Source: Rallus limicola (Eukaryota > Chordata > Aves > Gruiformes > Rallidae). From it: a stretch of DNA of 64,000 bases. Positions 23,401-38,400 of the stretch are shown in pieces. Each line of letters begins with the position of its first letter. Positions within the stretch are counted from its first letter, which is position 1. The stretch is taken from NCBI GenBank assembly GCA_022605955.1, contig JAKCOZ010000001.1, positions 71,182,520 through 71,246,519 on the forward strand, given 5' to 3'. Made by a program: the position numbers and the translations under genes. Below the pieces are notes generated by a model, which saw only the letters and a list, made by a program, of their open reading frames with translations, was not told the origin of the DNA and did not search any database.

Positions 23401-26400
23401 GCAAAACCAGGGGGCCTGTGGTCTGAAATGGACAATCAAAAAGAGATTTTACATCTAACTTTAAAAAAAGGAAAAAAAAAAAAAAGATGTTTTCTTACTG
23501 ATGTAACCTGCAGAGACAGAAAAAATGCAGGTGATGAGGCTGAAGGCTAAAATCTATGAACACTCATTTTGGTATTTGTGGGGCATTTTGCATGTTCAAA
23601 GCTGGACAATTATGGAACTGTGCTTACACCAGGCTAAGGACACTTTCAGAAATAACATCTGCTTCTATGAAAGGAAAACCCATCACGAGACCACCAAGCA
23701 CACAAACACACACTGGAGAGCAGTTCAGATGAAAATGCGGGTACCTCTGCCACAGCTTGGGTTTGCTGCTGACCGAGCATCAGGAAAGGAAGATTCATGG
23801 GAATAAGACAGATGGTGTTTGGGGGGAGTTGGGGTGTATTAGGTAAATGCTGTCAAATTTTAGCTTAGATCCAACCATCTGCACTAGCAAGCGACTGGCA
23901 CGGATCCATGCATCTCATCCTGCTGAGTTTAGGAACATAGAATCACAGAATCACAGAATCTTAGGGGTTGGAAGGGACCTCAAGAGATCATTGGGTCCAA
24001 CCCCCCTGCCAAAGCAGGCTCCCTAGCTCATATTACCAGAACCACAGAATCTTAGGGATTGTTTCTTTCCTGCCCCAGGATATCCTGCGCAACAGCGCCA
24101 TCGCGACAATGTACCCAACGCTGAAAATGTCATGTGTTCAGTTTGTGAACAAAACACAAGGCAACGCTCATCAGGTTGGCATTTACGGCTCCAAACTGAA
24201 TTTTGAATTCCTTCAAGGAACAAACCAAACTAGGATACTGTGGCTTAGGTATAATTCCTGAGCTCCCCTCAAAAGATCTGTCGCAGATAGCTAGGGATAA
24301 AATGCAACCCAAACTGTGGACCAGACTACAGAACTTCCTGACATTGGTTCCTGTTTGCTCTAAAGCAGCATTAAAAAATAGATCGAACTTAAAATTGCCA
24401 AGTAATCAAAGTTTCCTCCAGAACAGTGGCTGGGCAATACAATCATCCAGTGCTCTAACTTGGAACTGACTTTGATGGGATTTCTGCCCGTGTAGGACCC
24501 ACGCTTCTCCAAAACAAGACCATCTCTTGGTCAGTTGAGAAGCTGCTCTTACACACATGGGCAACTGGAGCTGCACGTGGTTGCTGCTGTGTATTTCTTC
24601 CCCTGAATCAGAAACACAGTGTGCAAATTTACATGTGCTGGAGGGAACAGTATAAAAGGATTTTCTTGCTGGTTTTCAAGAATAAATTTTCTCTTACAAA
24701 GGTGAGACGAGGTTGAATAATGGACATAAGCTACAGAAGAGGCAATCTTCCCTTGGAAGGGGAATGACTTAACACAAGTCTAATTCCATTGCGTGCAACC
24801 TATGTGAAGTTCCCAACACTAAAACCCTCTCCCATCCAATATCAAAGCTGTTTACAAGGACTATCAATGTAAGCAGCTTTCCACATCTAATGAAAAAGGG
24901 TGCACTGCATAGCAACACACAGCGATTAATGAAGAACGGAGCACGACAGCACGATGCAAGACAGACCGTAGAACAGTGGAACACAACGGGTTCAAAACAG
25001 GCCCAATGTTACCCAGAAACTACTACACCTTTAGCATGTGGCTTTTTTGCTCCATCCGCTGCTTTTCATACTGCATCTGACCCACTTTGATTTTCATACT
25101 AGAAAGTTTGGCCATTAAAGACTGGTAACAGAGACAGAGCAGTGAGAGAAAACTATAGATAGAAAAGAGACAAGGCTAAATGGCAAAGAGAAGTTAGACA
25201 CTTACAGAAACAGGCTGCTAGGATTACTTAGGTGAATGCTTTCTCTTCAGAAGTGACTGATTTTTAACACATTTAGGAGAAAATACATGCTCAGCTTTGG
25301 TATCACCTATGGCACGTGCCTTATGGACCGCAACCAGTGTTCCTCGACACGTTTGTGGAACATTGGTACAAATAGGTTACAAATTTATTGGTATCTGTCA
25401 GCTGCATGGTAAGTTACCCTTCATAAAAAAACAATGCCCAGATCTGAAAACTGTAGCGTGAAATTGGGAAATAACCCCTGTTGCTGAGTACCACGAAACT
25501 CCTGAGGCCTGAGCGTGCTCAGGATTTTTCTGGGTGCAAGGAAGGGGTGGGGAAAAGAGAGAGAGAGAAACTTCTAAAGCCTGACTGACACCCATTCTCT
25601 GCTTCTTCCCCTCAGCCTCACTTACTTTGGTTGTTTTCAGCTTTTTCTCATACTGGAGTCTTTCATTGTCCATTTCTCCCACTCTCAACCGTAACTCATT
25701 TATTTCCTGGATCAAATCCTGGGCGAGGGGAAAAACAAGACCAGAAACAACAAAGAAATTATGTCAATGGAACAGAACAATAGCTACCCATTGGTAGGAC
25801 TGTAAAAACAGAGTAGCAATGAAAGGCACTCCATATACAAAACCACACCACCCAAATTCATGGCTAAATCACACGATTCAGAGCTCTCCAGATATCCAGG
25901 GGACTGTATTTCTCCGTTTCTGCACTACTGCGCTGAATGCAAGAGGGCAGGAGGACAAAGGGAGACATAAATGGAAGCTGTGTTCCCTGTGCTGAAGGCC
26001 AAGAAAGGACCTCTGCTCCCCTGGCTTCTCAACTGCTGGATGTCCACCACCATGAGTAGGTAATGGAAAACCGTGGTAGACATCCTTCAACATGCAGCAG
26101 CCACATCCCCCCAGTCCCTCCCACCCTGGGCTTGCCAGCCATCCCCTGCCTTTTCATTTCTGCCACTCAAATGAGCCCCTCTTATTGAAGGCTGAATGGA
26201 AGAACCACCACTGGTTTCTACAAACACAAAGGCACATGTGTTTAAGCACCAATGGTGCCACTACATCTGAGCTTTGCAAATTCATCCTGGTTTGGAAGAA
26301 ACCCGGAGCCACCACAGTGTCACATGCGAGCTCTTCAGGACAATGTTCTGACATCCTGACCATCCTCCTGGAGAGACCTGCCAGGTTTGGAGGTCAACTC

Positions 26401-29400
26401 TGAGCACCAACCACTCTACAGCTCCTTTCCTGTGGGGTAAAACAAACCCCATAAGGTGCAAGGCATTCTTTCTCCAAACCTCTCCATCCTCTAGATGGGG
26501 AAATGGCATCTTAAGTGGCCAGCTGCATACCTGCAGGAAGCCTGGGGACAGACAAGACAGTGTGTCCCCCATAACAGAGAGGATGAATCACAGCTTATTG
26601 GAAAAATGATCCTCCTGCTCAGCAGGGGAACACATTTATCAGAAAGCTGAGGCTTTCACACAACTTGATGTCCAGCAAGCTTCTGTCTCATGGTCTCACT
26701 GACCTTTAGTTTATGTAAGGAATCCACAACAAAAAAAACAGGAGGGAAAAAGAGAAGGGGGAAAAAAGGGGGAAAAAGAAAAGATGAAAAAAGCAGTTTT
26801 TCTCAGCAGCTACTGTGATGTTGTATTACCAGGAAACTCTTCAAAAGAATAAGCAAGCTCTTTGTGCACCCTAGAAAACATAAGAGAACTTGACCTGCAG
26901 TATAACAGCTTTCAAACTACCAAAAAGATAGTACAGTACTTAGGTTGGCTTGTCTTCCTATTTGGAAATCCCATCCATGGTCAAGCACAGCTATACATTG
27001 AGCTACCAACTCTAAGCACAATTTTTCAGACATAACTGTATAATTAGTAGAGATTTATAATTTATAAATTAACAAGCCAGCAACTGACATTTAAAGGGTA
27101 TTCATGGGGCCTGGGTAACACCTGCCTTCCAGCACCACACCACATTTTCTGAGCTCACAAGCCTCTGGGTATTATTTTGTCCTTAACGAACTGGATGGCA
27201 ACAGAGCAGCAGCTGTATTTCTTTAGCAAGATCCAAGTTCAATTACCAGAACTACAAAGAAAATAAAAATACAGAACATTTTGATGCTACCAGTAATTAT
27301 TACTGCTAATGTATGACTGCTTTGGATACACCTGCAATTCTTCACTGATTCATTAACGTGTGACCTTTACAAAGCACACCACTCTTCTAAGTATACATGT
27401 ACATGGATGTCAGTCTGCATGACTACATTAATTGAGCTATTTCTTCTCAACACCAAGTGTTTGAGATCTCTAATCAATCTGTACACCCCGATCTGACTGT
27501 CAGCTTTGACACTATGACAATTGATTTGTTTGGGGCTTTCCTCTCCTGCAGCCACATAGCTTTGCTTTGGCAAGATCCTCTCTCAAAATATACTGTGTAG
27601 TAGTAACCACTGAGGTTGTTGCCTACGGATTTTATCACATGAAGTGTAACACTGGAGGAGGAGGAGACAGAAACCAGTTACCCTTATTCAAAAGGCCCAT
27701 CTGAGCAAAAGAAATAACAACCCAAAACTCTACTTTCGTAAAAAAAGTTAGTGCAACAGATTAGCAGAAATATCAGGAATGTCAAAACCTGTAATGATTA
27801 AGATAAAGGTCAAGATGCACACACAATGCCATGGAAAACAGAACAATCTTGCAACCAGAATCCAAGAATGTAAGGTCTTGGAGCAGCAAATAAGCTCTTC
27901 TGCTTAATCTGTTATGGACCTCATGAGTAATCAGATCCTTTATCACTGGTAACTGGTCACCACAAATACTGTACAATTTGCTCAAGGCTTAAATAGAACT
28001 AAATACAGGTCATAACAGCATGCCTTGCCTAAAAATATTTTCAATTACTCTCTTGCAAACGCAACATTAGCTCATGTCTTAGGTTACCTACATCTCAGTT
28101 AACTGTAAATGGCATTCACTCTCATCTTTTTGAGATATAGAACCTGGAGAATCTTTAATGTGCTTCTCTATCTCAAAAAGATGAGAGTGAATGCCATTTA
28201 CAGTTAGTACAGAAGAGATGGTCAAGCCCTGCATAAATGAGCAGAGGAAAAAGGCCCAAAGAGGGCTGTCTCCCCTGCTACTGAATTGCTATTTACCTTC
28301 GGGCAAGCTACCAGAGGCAGAGACTGGCAAGGCACCAAGGTTCCCTAAGAAATCCTAATCCTCCCAGAGTACTTCACTTTCCTGCCTGCTGCCCTGACAT
28401 ATTTTTATTTTCTTCCACTATTCTCTGTTCAGCTGATTCTGACTACAAAGCTTTCACAGCAAGGACTTCCCCCTCCTGCAGCAGCTCCAGCAAGGAGATC
28501 ACAGCGCTGTTTGAAACCTGCAGGTTTTAACCATTGTAACCATTTATGACCTGAAGAGCTTTTGGAACTGGTGTGATGTCTGAGGTGTGCATGACCCCAT
28601 GGCACTCAGGGTGTGGGGTACAGGTTCATCAGGAGCTGAGATCAAAGCAAAAACTCTGAGTTCCCTGCTGACTTGGATGAACCAGCAGTAGAAGAGTCAC
28701 TCTCTTGGCGATCAGTGTATGACACCTGCTCTGCTTGCACTTCAGGTGCTCATGTTAAAGTACCTGCCCTGGGCACTAACACATGTTCCAGTCTTAAAAA
28801 CCCGCAAAAGAGAAAAGAGCTACTGACTGGTCCTCTGCTGATCCAGGGTCAGCTCCCTCCATGCAAACACCCAACGGCTGTTCCTTGCTGCGATCCATGG
28901 ATAGAGCTGATGGGGTGGAACATAGAGACTTCTATTTCCCAAAGCCTTTTCCTTCCCCACTCATGTTACACGTGGCAGGGCCAGGGAGGAACATAAAAGC
29001 AATGATAACTAAGCTTCAGAGGTCAGAGGCTTCCTGGCCTTGGAAACACAAACGATGCTCATCGTTTTGCTCTGCTCCGAAATTCACCTGCTCCTTTGTG
29101 CGATGAAGGAAGACTGGTGGGGTTTCAATTAGGAGGAATTCCCCACGACTGAACCGGTTTAACCTCTGGCTGCTGCTTCAAACACCGTGTCTGTTTATGG
29201 ACTCCTCCCTAAATAAACTCCCTTGTAGGATATTTTCTTACATAAACTCAACCCAACACAGACCACCCACGCTCCTTAAGGAAAATAATACTGGTGTCTG
29301 CTGAGAAAAGTGGAAAGGCTGGGATGATTTAAAAAACAGGTCAATTATAAATCTCTATTCAGTATACAATAGACTTTGAGAAAGCTACGTATTTGTAAAC

Positions 29401-32400
29401 ATTCAGGCAGGAAAGTTCTAGAGCACCAAGGAAAAAAAAGCTTAGTGAAGCATCTGTTTAGAGAAAGAACAATGAATATGAGAGACCTACCAAGCTAGAG
29501 TGGGAAGCTGCAATGACAGAAGTAAAAACTACATAATATGAAGGATTTAATCTTAATAGATCTGTAGGAGACAGTAGCTCCACAAAAGTTGTTTTAAGAT
29601 GCCAATGTGGGTTTGGTTTTTCACTTTCTTTTTCCTAAATAAAACCAGAGGCAATATTAATAGTTTTTCTTTCCCATTTTGATTACGATTTTTTCCCCAA
29701 TGCTGAACGCTGCATGTAAATGCTACAGTATTTTACGGTGGAGTACTTTAAATAGTCTTTTAAATACTCAGCTCTGTTGAAATAATTAATCTTCTATTAC
29801 TTTAAACAGGAGTATTACATCAATACTGAATAAAATACTGTGTGCTTCCAAAATACCTGAGACCCTTGAGACTAATGAACCACTCATTTTTCCGCTGAAC
29901 AAAATAGAAATTAAGACATGTTACTCATGTCAGCATCTAAGTCTTTCTACAGCTGCAAAGTTTTGAAACAAAGAAGAAACAACATAATAATTTCTATCAC
30001 ACTAACCTGCATCAATCTGGTTTTCAAAGAGAGGGAGGGACATTTTAGCTCTGGCATAAATATCCAGGATGTAAATCTATATAGCCTCTAATTACAGTAA
30101 TTGCATTTTAAATAAAATTTAGTTTATCTTATTTTCATCAAAGATCTTAAGTGCATTTCAAGGCATTTCAAAGAGAAAGGCCTTCACAGCTTCCATGCAG
30201 GTAAGCCTCTTGCAGAGTGCCTACAAGAGTTGCAGTGCATGTTGTGGTCCCCACGCTTTAACTATTTTTCTGGGAACAGAGGTAGCTCCACATCTGTGAG
30301 GTGTGCTCTTAAGTTATGGAGGGACTGCAGTTGAGAGGGGAAACAAAGGAAAGGGGAGTACAGGAAAGCCCAACAGAGAATCACATCCATTAAAAATAAG
30401 TATAGAGAGCAAGTAAATCACTAAAAGCCCAATCACTTTTTAAATGTGTTTTGGAAAGCATGAGAAACCACAGTGTGCTTACAACTGGTAACAAGTGGGA
30501 CCCAGTTCTGAAAGCGCACACTCACTGCAGTCCTTTGGACCAAATTTTGTCTCCCCAAAGCCATTTACTGCTGATGTCATCTCATTTATTTATTGTTCAG
30601 GCTACTTTTGACAGGTGTCAGCATACAGGTGAAGAGAGTTATCTGTTATATGCTGCAACTCATGAAAGAGCCAAGCACTGTGTGGGCAGAGACCTCGCGG
30701 GAGCTGAGAAAGCAGCCAGCTCTAAATACACCTCTGATGGATGCAGAAGACCTCCAGCGATTGCCTACACCTTTCTCCCACCAGTTTCTCCAGCACTGCC
30801 ATGCATGGTACTTGCCTGGACTGCAAAATCAGCTGCTTTTAAGGCAATGCTGTGATCCTTCACACACCACCTGCTCATCAAACTAGAGAAAAAGGTACCT
30901 GGAGGCAACATGAATCTAACCCACAGCTTGGCAGCACCCAGATGTGCTGCACTGCAGGAATGGGCTCTGCTATCACTACGTAAATGATCACCACCTTTCA
31001 AATCTGAACATCATTAATTAGTTTTCAAGCTGTGGACTTACTTGTGTCTGTGGATTACTTCACACAGGCACAAAGAAAGTAATTCAAAAGCAAGCCCAAC
31101 TTGCTCATACACTTGCAGTACAAGTGAGGAATGACACTTCATTGGAAAATATGTAGGAAATCGGAAGGGAGCTGGTAAACCACTGATTGAAGTGGAAAGG
31201 GCAAATTTTGTCTTCTGTGATGGTATTATGGCTTCTTCCATTCTAAAAATGAATAACATCTGGAACACCCACAAAATTAACATCTGGCACTTCAGATTAT
31301 TTATGAACCCAGAACTAGAAATTTTGTTCTGCTTCCTAGGTAGACTCCAAGATATTTCTGATACAGGATAAGTCAACCTTACAGCAAAGTTTGGCCTGAT
31401 TGTTGGAGTTTCCTGGAAAAACTGGGTTTGCCTACTGTTACAAGGCTTTCTGGCTTCAAACATGAGCAAGGATCAGCTCTGCAGATCCACAGTACACAGA
31501 GGACAAATGTTCCAGGAGAGCACTGCCAGGGAGGGAAGCTGCAGACTGCAGCTCTGCCGGGCATTGTACACTGCTGGGCTGAAGCCAGGTTGAGATGAGT
31601 AACTGCTGGCCTCTCAACTCCTGGGCTTCTGTGGGGCTGGGGTTTGAAGTGAGGCTCCAAAATGCCCTCACAGTGAGTCATCTCATGCTCTCTGTTACTG
31701 GAACCAGAAGTGATGTTCCGTACTGCGCCCTGTCCTCGCACAGGCACGCTTCTCGTGCTTGCCAGGGGCTTGAGCTTTCCCTCAGATGTGCCTTACCAAG
31801 AGACGCCAGTTTGAACTGGGGACAGGAGAGTGCAGCATGTTCATCATTTTATTTAGATTCACCCTAAATCTCTCTTTGTAAAACCCAAGTTTATTAAAGA
31901 GGACACTTTCATTTTGAGAGATACATGTTTTAACCTTAAAGACAAATTCCCTACTCACCTGGAAAAAAAAATATATCCCAAGAAATTTTCAGGTAGCATG
32001 AAGACACACACTGCTTTCACAATTTCTTCAGTTGGGTTTTACTTACCTCTGTGTCTCTGAATCTGTCCTCATAGTCCAATCTATCCTTCTCTACAGATGT
32101 AAGCTTCAACTTCAGAGTGGAAATCTCTGCCATAAGATCCAGCTTCTGAGTTTCAAGGGATGTTCTGCTCAGAAGCTCCTAATTCAAATTAAAGACGAGG
32201 AGAACGGAATTACTCATCCAAGGGGAAGAAATCAGTAATTTATTTTTGGAACTAAAGGCCTCTTTCATGAGGAGAAGCATTGCACACTTATTCCTTGCAC
32301 TCTCTGGGACCCATCTGACAGACTCATGGCACATAGGACACATCTGAGATCGCGGGGGCACTATCACAGGTTAACTGCCAGTACAAGAAAGAAGCTTGTC

Positions 32401-35400
32401 TGTCATTACAGTTGCTCTGGGCAGCAAGGATCTTTAAGGGGAATCCACCCATCCTGCCAAAGGCTTTAATCCAAGCCTCTTTGAAGTTCAGTGGGGAAAG
32501 GCTCAAAGAAGAGCATGACTGGACTCCCACAGCATAAAGCCACAATGACATTACAAAGTACAAAGACTTTAAAGCAAATATGGCAGAAAATTATCACTTA
32601 GTTAAGAGATAGCAAGGGGTGCAACACCTTGAACTTAAGCCCACTGCTCTAACCGAAGCAAAATGCAATACAGACATGTGCCAGTGAAATACCTGCTGCA
32701 GCATCTCTTCTGTGGCATTCAGCTTCTCCCTGTGCTCCTCTAGACAGAACTCCAGATCCCGAATCTTTTCTCCCTGGGCCTCCACCTGGTCCGTAAGCAC
32801 ACTCACCTGCACAGCAGGGAAAAAGGGATTCACATATCGTACGCGTCACCTGAAGTGAAGCATGTCAGCAATGGCACTGGCAGGGACACGGATGAAATGG
32901 GACCATGGGAGGGAGGAGGGGGCAGCAAACCTCTGCAGAGGATGTGACATGTGGCAAAGGTGACAAGAGAGCAGGGAAAGCTCTCCCCTCAAGCTTACTG
33001 GGATTTCAGCCAAAGTTCTGGCAGATGCACTGCAACTCTGTATCTCCCCTCCTGACTTGTCTGGGGAGTTTTGACAAGGGGCATTCTACAGCCAACAATT
33101 AGGCCTTTGCTGTGACAATGCACTGACTAAAGCCCTCTAGCTCCTGCCTTAACAACCAAATAGCAAAACCTCACTGCATGCAACTTATTCTGCTTTCCAA
33201 GTGACTGCACACAGCGTGTCATAGTGTACAGCCTCTCCTTCTCAGGGCAATAAGAGCAAAAGAGGTTAAGCTGCACAGACTGAGGCAAGAAACACCACAC
33301 GAACACCTCTGAAGCTTCACAACAATTCCTATTTTGCCTCTTCTGAATCAATGTTTTGTTTAAACAGGTTCTTTAGAGGAATTATGCAGTACTGCTGGGA
33401 GCAAGGACAAGCTGCCTGGAATACAGCTTGATGTTGTCACACCCCTTCAGCCAGGCCCACATCAGGGAACTGCAGCATGCCTATGCAGACCAAGGGATGA
33501 TAGGTAGTCCTGAACCTGATGGCAGGAGTAATCCAATGGGGGATGGCAACCAGAACTGGTCCAGCCCAGTCTAGCCCAACAGGAGGTGAGCAGGACCTCT
33601 GAGGAGGTCTCCTCCTCTTGCCTGTTGACCAGTCCTGCAGTTTTTGTCACCTTGAAGGAGGACAGGACATCTGCCACCTGATGTGGACAGCATGTGAATG
33701 GTCATGGAAAAAGGTGATCTGAAGGATACACGTGCATGCAAGAAGGTGGTTGCTCTGCAGACCTGCTAAACTAGCAAGGTTTGATGAGAAATCAGATACA
33801 GAGAAAGGTTTTTAGATTCTTCCTGCAATTTAAGTTCATACCTATCCTTAATCTGGGTTAACTCCCAGGTATCAGCAAGCCTTGTGAACACTGCCCAAGA
33901 TGACACAACCACAAATAAATCCTCAGAGGTTTTATTACATACATGCAAGAGCAGAAAAAAAACAATTTAGGCGACTACTCACTTGCAGAACAAGAGATTC
34001 CTTATCATTTTCCAGACGAGCCAGCCTTTCTTGATACACATCTCCATTTCCAGATATGTGCCCATTAGTCTGAAAAAGATGACAAATATTGTGTTGTCAG
34101 CTATGAGTGTCCTTCAATGTTAGCAGCACATTTGAGAAGTATTATTAGTCTGCACAGTTCAAGAAATGATTTAAAGTATTCTCCAGCCTGCAAAGGGTTA
34201 CAAATCGAATAAACTGTCAACAAAAGATAGAAGACCACCATTCAGGAGAATTGTTCAGAGGCTTAAAGATGAGAAAGAACCTTTTGGTGACCCAATTCTG
34301 CAAAATTCACTTACTGTGCATTCAGCATTTTGTTAACCAAATTTGTGCTCAAAGATGTACTATGCTAAGCCATACTTGCAAAGAGACAAATACCCTGAGA
34401 CATTCAGGAAGGGGATAAAACCCAACATACAGTCTCCAAACCGTGCATTAGGCTTCTTGCAAGTCAAACAATTTTTTCGAGAACACATAGTAAGAGACAT
34501 CCTTTTACATCAGGCACATTTTACTGGGTATGGGTGAACGTCTGCACTCTAAACGCATCTCTTTGTAAAGCTGCCTGAGGCCAAAGAGAAACAAGAATAC
34601 ATGCTAATGCTATCAGAGAGTTCAGAGGAATCAGCAACTTTCTTTCTTCATAATAACTTCAATGCTTTTGAGCAGTGAGAAGGATTTTACTCTATTCATA
34701 TTCAAAGCTGTCTCAAAGCACTTTGTGATGGACGCCTCCATCAGATCTCAGCTCATAAAATAAATTCTTCTTCCCCCCATCATTGCATAAATTGCTTAAA
34801 GGAGTCTGAGAAGCTGCTCTGAAATCCAGGGCACTCAACAGAGTCTCTTCCACTGACGTTGAGGGGCTTTGATTTCCTTCTCAATATGCAATGAAAAGAA
34901 ACCAGGGGACTGATCCTTGTGCCCCACGAGTCTGTCGCACAACCCAGCCTTGAGAGGCCACCACCGAGGAGCTGAGCTGCAAGCCTTGAGCTCCCTTCTT
35001 TGGATCTCCCTTTCAAGCAGCTCATCTCCCCTGACTGCAGAGGATGCCTCAGGAAACCTTCTGGCTAGAACTCCATTTCTATTACATATGTGACCTTGGG
35101 TGGCGGGAGGAACCGCCTCCTTTCAAACTGAAGGCCTACAACTCCCAACAGCATCACTTAAAAGATTAGACAAAACACAAACAGGAGGGGGGTACAAAGT
35201 ATCTGACCTGACCTTAGCCCTCTCAAGAAATTGGGCTGTGTCCCAGCAGCTTTAAAACCAGTGTGCAGTAGCAAAGGTGTCTCCCAAGAACACACGTGTG
35301 ACTTTTACAAGGTGACCACAGTATCTCCCCTGAAATCACCTGAGCTACAGCAGACTAAGAAAGGATGTTCTCTTGTAATTCGTACCAACAGCTCATACCA

Positions 35401-38400
35401 TAATGATCATGACCCCGTATCTCAATTATTTAGCACTAAATTACCAGAACTTCTGACCATCCAGACACTAAGAGTACTCCAGAGTTTGCCCTGTTTTTCC
35501 CTGGGCTCTACCAGAATTTGGCTCATACTGTAGAATTTCAGGGTTGGACCCAATGATCTCTCAAGGTCCCTTCCAACCCCTACAATTCTATGATTCTATG
35601 ATTCCACTCAAGATCAGTGAGGTCTTCAGTTTTGTAACACTAAGTTAGGTGAAAGAACTCGAAGAGCTTCCAAAATAAATTTGTTAGCTGCTCAACTAGC
35701 AGATTATGCTATAAATTTTGTACCTTGACCTGCATGTGAAATACAGAACAGGGTTTTGTGTTCTTCTGCTATTCTGTAGCTCCCTTCTAATTTAAACTCT
35801 TCCAGTACAGTCTCCGTAAGAACAGCATCCGTATTTTGTAATATAAATCACATTTATCAATCCTCTGTGTGTGTCTGATGTAGGAATGTGATATTCATCC
35901 TTCATTATGAGCGTGCAGCTGAGGTGTAAAGATACCCCTCCATCCTACTGGGCTAACATGAAGGTCCTTGTCCAAGCACAGACCTGACTCCCTGCCTCCC
36001 AACCACCACATCAATGCCCTAACCACTGAACCTCCTGTTACCTCTAAGTCAGTGTAACCAGACACAAGTTAACTAAAACCAAAGACTGTGTGAAGAAATT
36101 ACGTCTGGGTAGGTATTGCTTTCACACTAGGATGAAAATGTCTTTACGATGCTGCGAAAACTGACGAGGTGTTAAAACAGAATGTTAGTCATTGTGCACA
36201 GCATCTTGCCCAGACACCTTTGTTCTTAAACTTTGTTCTCATTCCTCAGAAAAATATCCTGTTTTGCTGAGCATATCTTACATGGGTTTAGAATTGGAGC
36301 ATTTACAGAGCGAGAGTCCGGGCTGAAGCTGCACATCGCTGCGAGTAAAAGGGAGGGGCTGATGGCAACCCCAAACAGGACTGGAGTAAAGGCTGCTCTC
36401 CCACAAAACCAAACACAAAGATGACTTTGCCAGCAGTCACCAGAAATATTTTGTAAAATCTGTGTAAAACAAGACTTACCGTGGTTCACCAAAACAGAAA
36501 ACTTTGTGTACAACCCAAGAGCAGTTTCCTTTTTGCCTGAAATAGTTAACTTCCACATAATACCTGGGACTAACTCTTCATTTTAGGTATGAAAAGGCAA
36601 GAAAGTCACCGACTCCAGTTTCAGTAGGGAAACAGATGAGAAATGGAGGCAACACAGAAAGGCCACAGCAACTAATTCACAGAGAAGTAGCCCCAGCACC
36701 TCCTCAGGGACCCACAGGCGATGGCCACACACCGCCTTGCCACATCTCCCCTCTGCACTGTCATCACCAAAGGTAAAAAGTTGATACCCAGCACGATATT
36801 CTTCTCAGAGATGGGGAAGGTAAAGAAGAGATGAAACACATTGGAGGAAGAATAGGGTAATGATGGCAACTTAAAATCTATCTCCAATTAAGTGGTTAGA
36901 CTTTGCACATGCTTTCAATTTAGGGATTAATTGTAAAGGACCATATGGGGAGAGAATGCAGATTTACCAATACGGGTCTTAATCCTAAAAACAAAAGAAC
37001 AGTTGTCATGATGCCACTGAGGCTTTGCAGAAGTTTGAGGTTAAGTGTTTACTTAAAATGCCTTATAAGATCAGAACCAGTTCACTTAAACTCTCTGCAA
37101 GATCTGTTGGATAATCTGTTAAAACACATGTGTAAGCTTTGTCTGCAGTCACGTAAGAGTAAAAATCCACACTGCTCTGGAGGGAATTATTCCTCTAGTA
37201 AGTAAGTAGATGCATCACCAAACTTTCACAGCTTGCCTGTCCTTCGTCTTTAATCCATTTGCCCTGGAAGTGAGTTAGCACTGCAACCTGCAGGGCAGTT
37301 TCTAATAGGTGCTATTTAAAAACTCCTAATTAAAAAATAAAATAAAATACATAAGAAAGCAAAACTGTTTCTTTGCAAATGCTGAATTCTCCTTTCTAAA
37401 GTAAATATCATTTTTAGCCTACCGCTGCTGCTATCCTCATTTCCCTTCAGCTTCTCTTCTGCTTTTGAGACAAAATAAACAGCACAAATCACACTGTTCT
37501 TGCTGCAGAAGCAATTTAATTTGCATAGAAGGAGCTGCCACTCCACAGCATTATTTTCCTGTACAGCAGATTGCACTGAGTGTTTTGACCACCATAGCCC
37601 AGTCAACAGTTGGGCAAGTGAGCTGTCCCTGACATCTCTTTCCTGACCATCTGGAGTTAAATTAGAGCTCATCAACATGCTTACGTTGTTCCCATCATTA
37701 TAATACACATTACCTACGCTTAGCTAAGCGCAGCTACTGCTGTTCTGTCCGTTCACTCAGTTTTAGGGAGTCCCTTACAAGGGGGGGGGGCTACTCCAGC
37801 CTGTTACCCCAACATCACTTTTCCAAGCAAAGTATTTGCAACTGTTTCTGCTAACATACAGAGCTGTGATAGCTTTAGTCTCTATAAACATCAATTCTGT
37901 CCCAAATTTACAGTGGTCCAATCTGTGAGCCCACCACCCAAAGCAGCACCTCCTGCACTTCCCATGTCACTACTCATCACTGAGTATTTGCAGCCTGCTT
38001 CACATGCTCCTGGTGCAGGCAGGCAGACCTGCGGCGAGGCTTTTTCTAAAGTTTACAGATTAGCTCCTCTTTACAGAATGAGCTGGGAAAAAAAACCCCA
38101 ACCCAACGACCACAAACCACAAACCCCCTCACCGCCCCCCTCTCCCCCATTATATTTTAAAGGCTTCCCTACAAGAAAAGTGAATCCTGAAAGAAAAACA
38201 GACCTTCTGAAAGGCAGACCTTCGCTCTGAGGAGTTTACCTGGAACATTTCCTACATATAAATATCACAGCTGTTGAACAGGGAGGACACAAGGGTTTCA
38301 AAATACTCAGTCTCTTCACCAGCAGCTCAGCTGGCGTCTGACAGGAGAGGAAGATGAAATGCTTGTTCCCTACCGGCACTGCCCAGCCCTGGCTTGCCAC

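Larger units (their letters stand above)
25719..32046 (-). other. PPFIBP1: PPFIBP1 intron 5-6
   Basis: A 6.3 kb intron. It contains a purine-rich simple stretch (26738-26797) and the 38-bp inverted repeat at 28100-28206. The rest, including AT-rich 29280-30130, carries no recognised repeat or exon. Confidence 0.8.
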
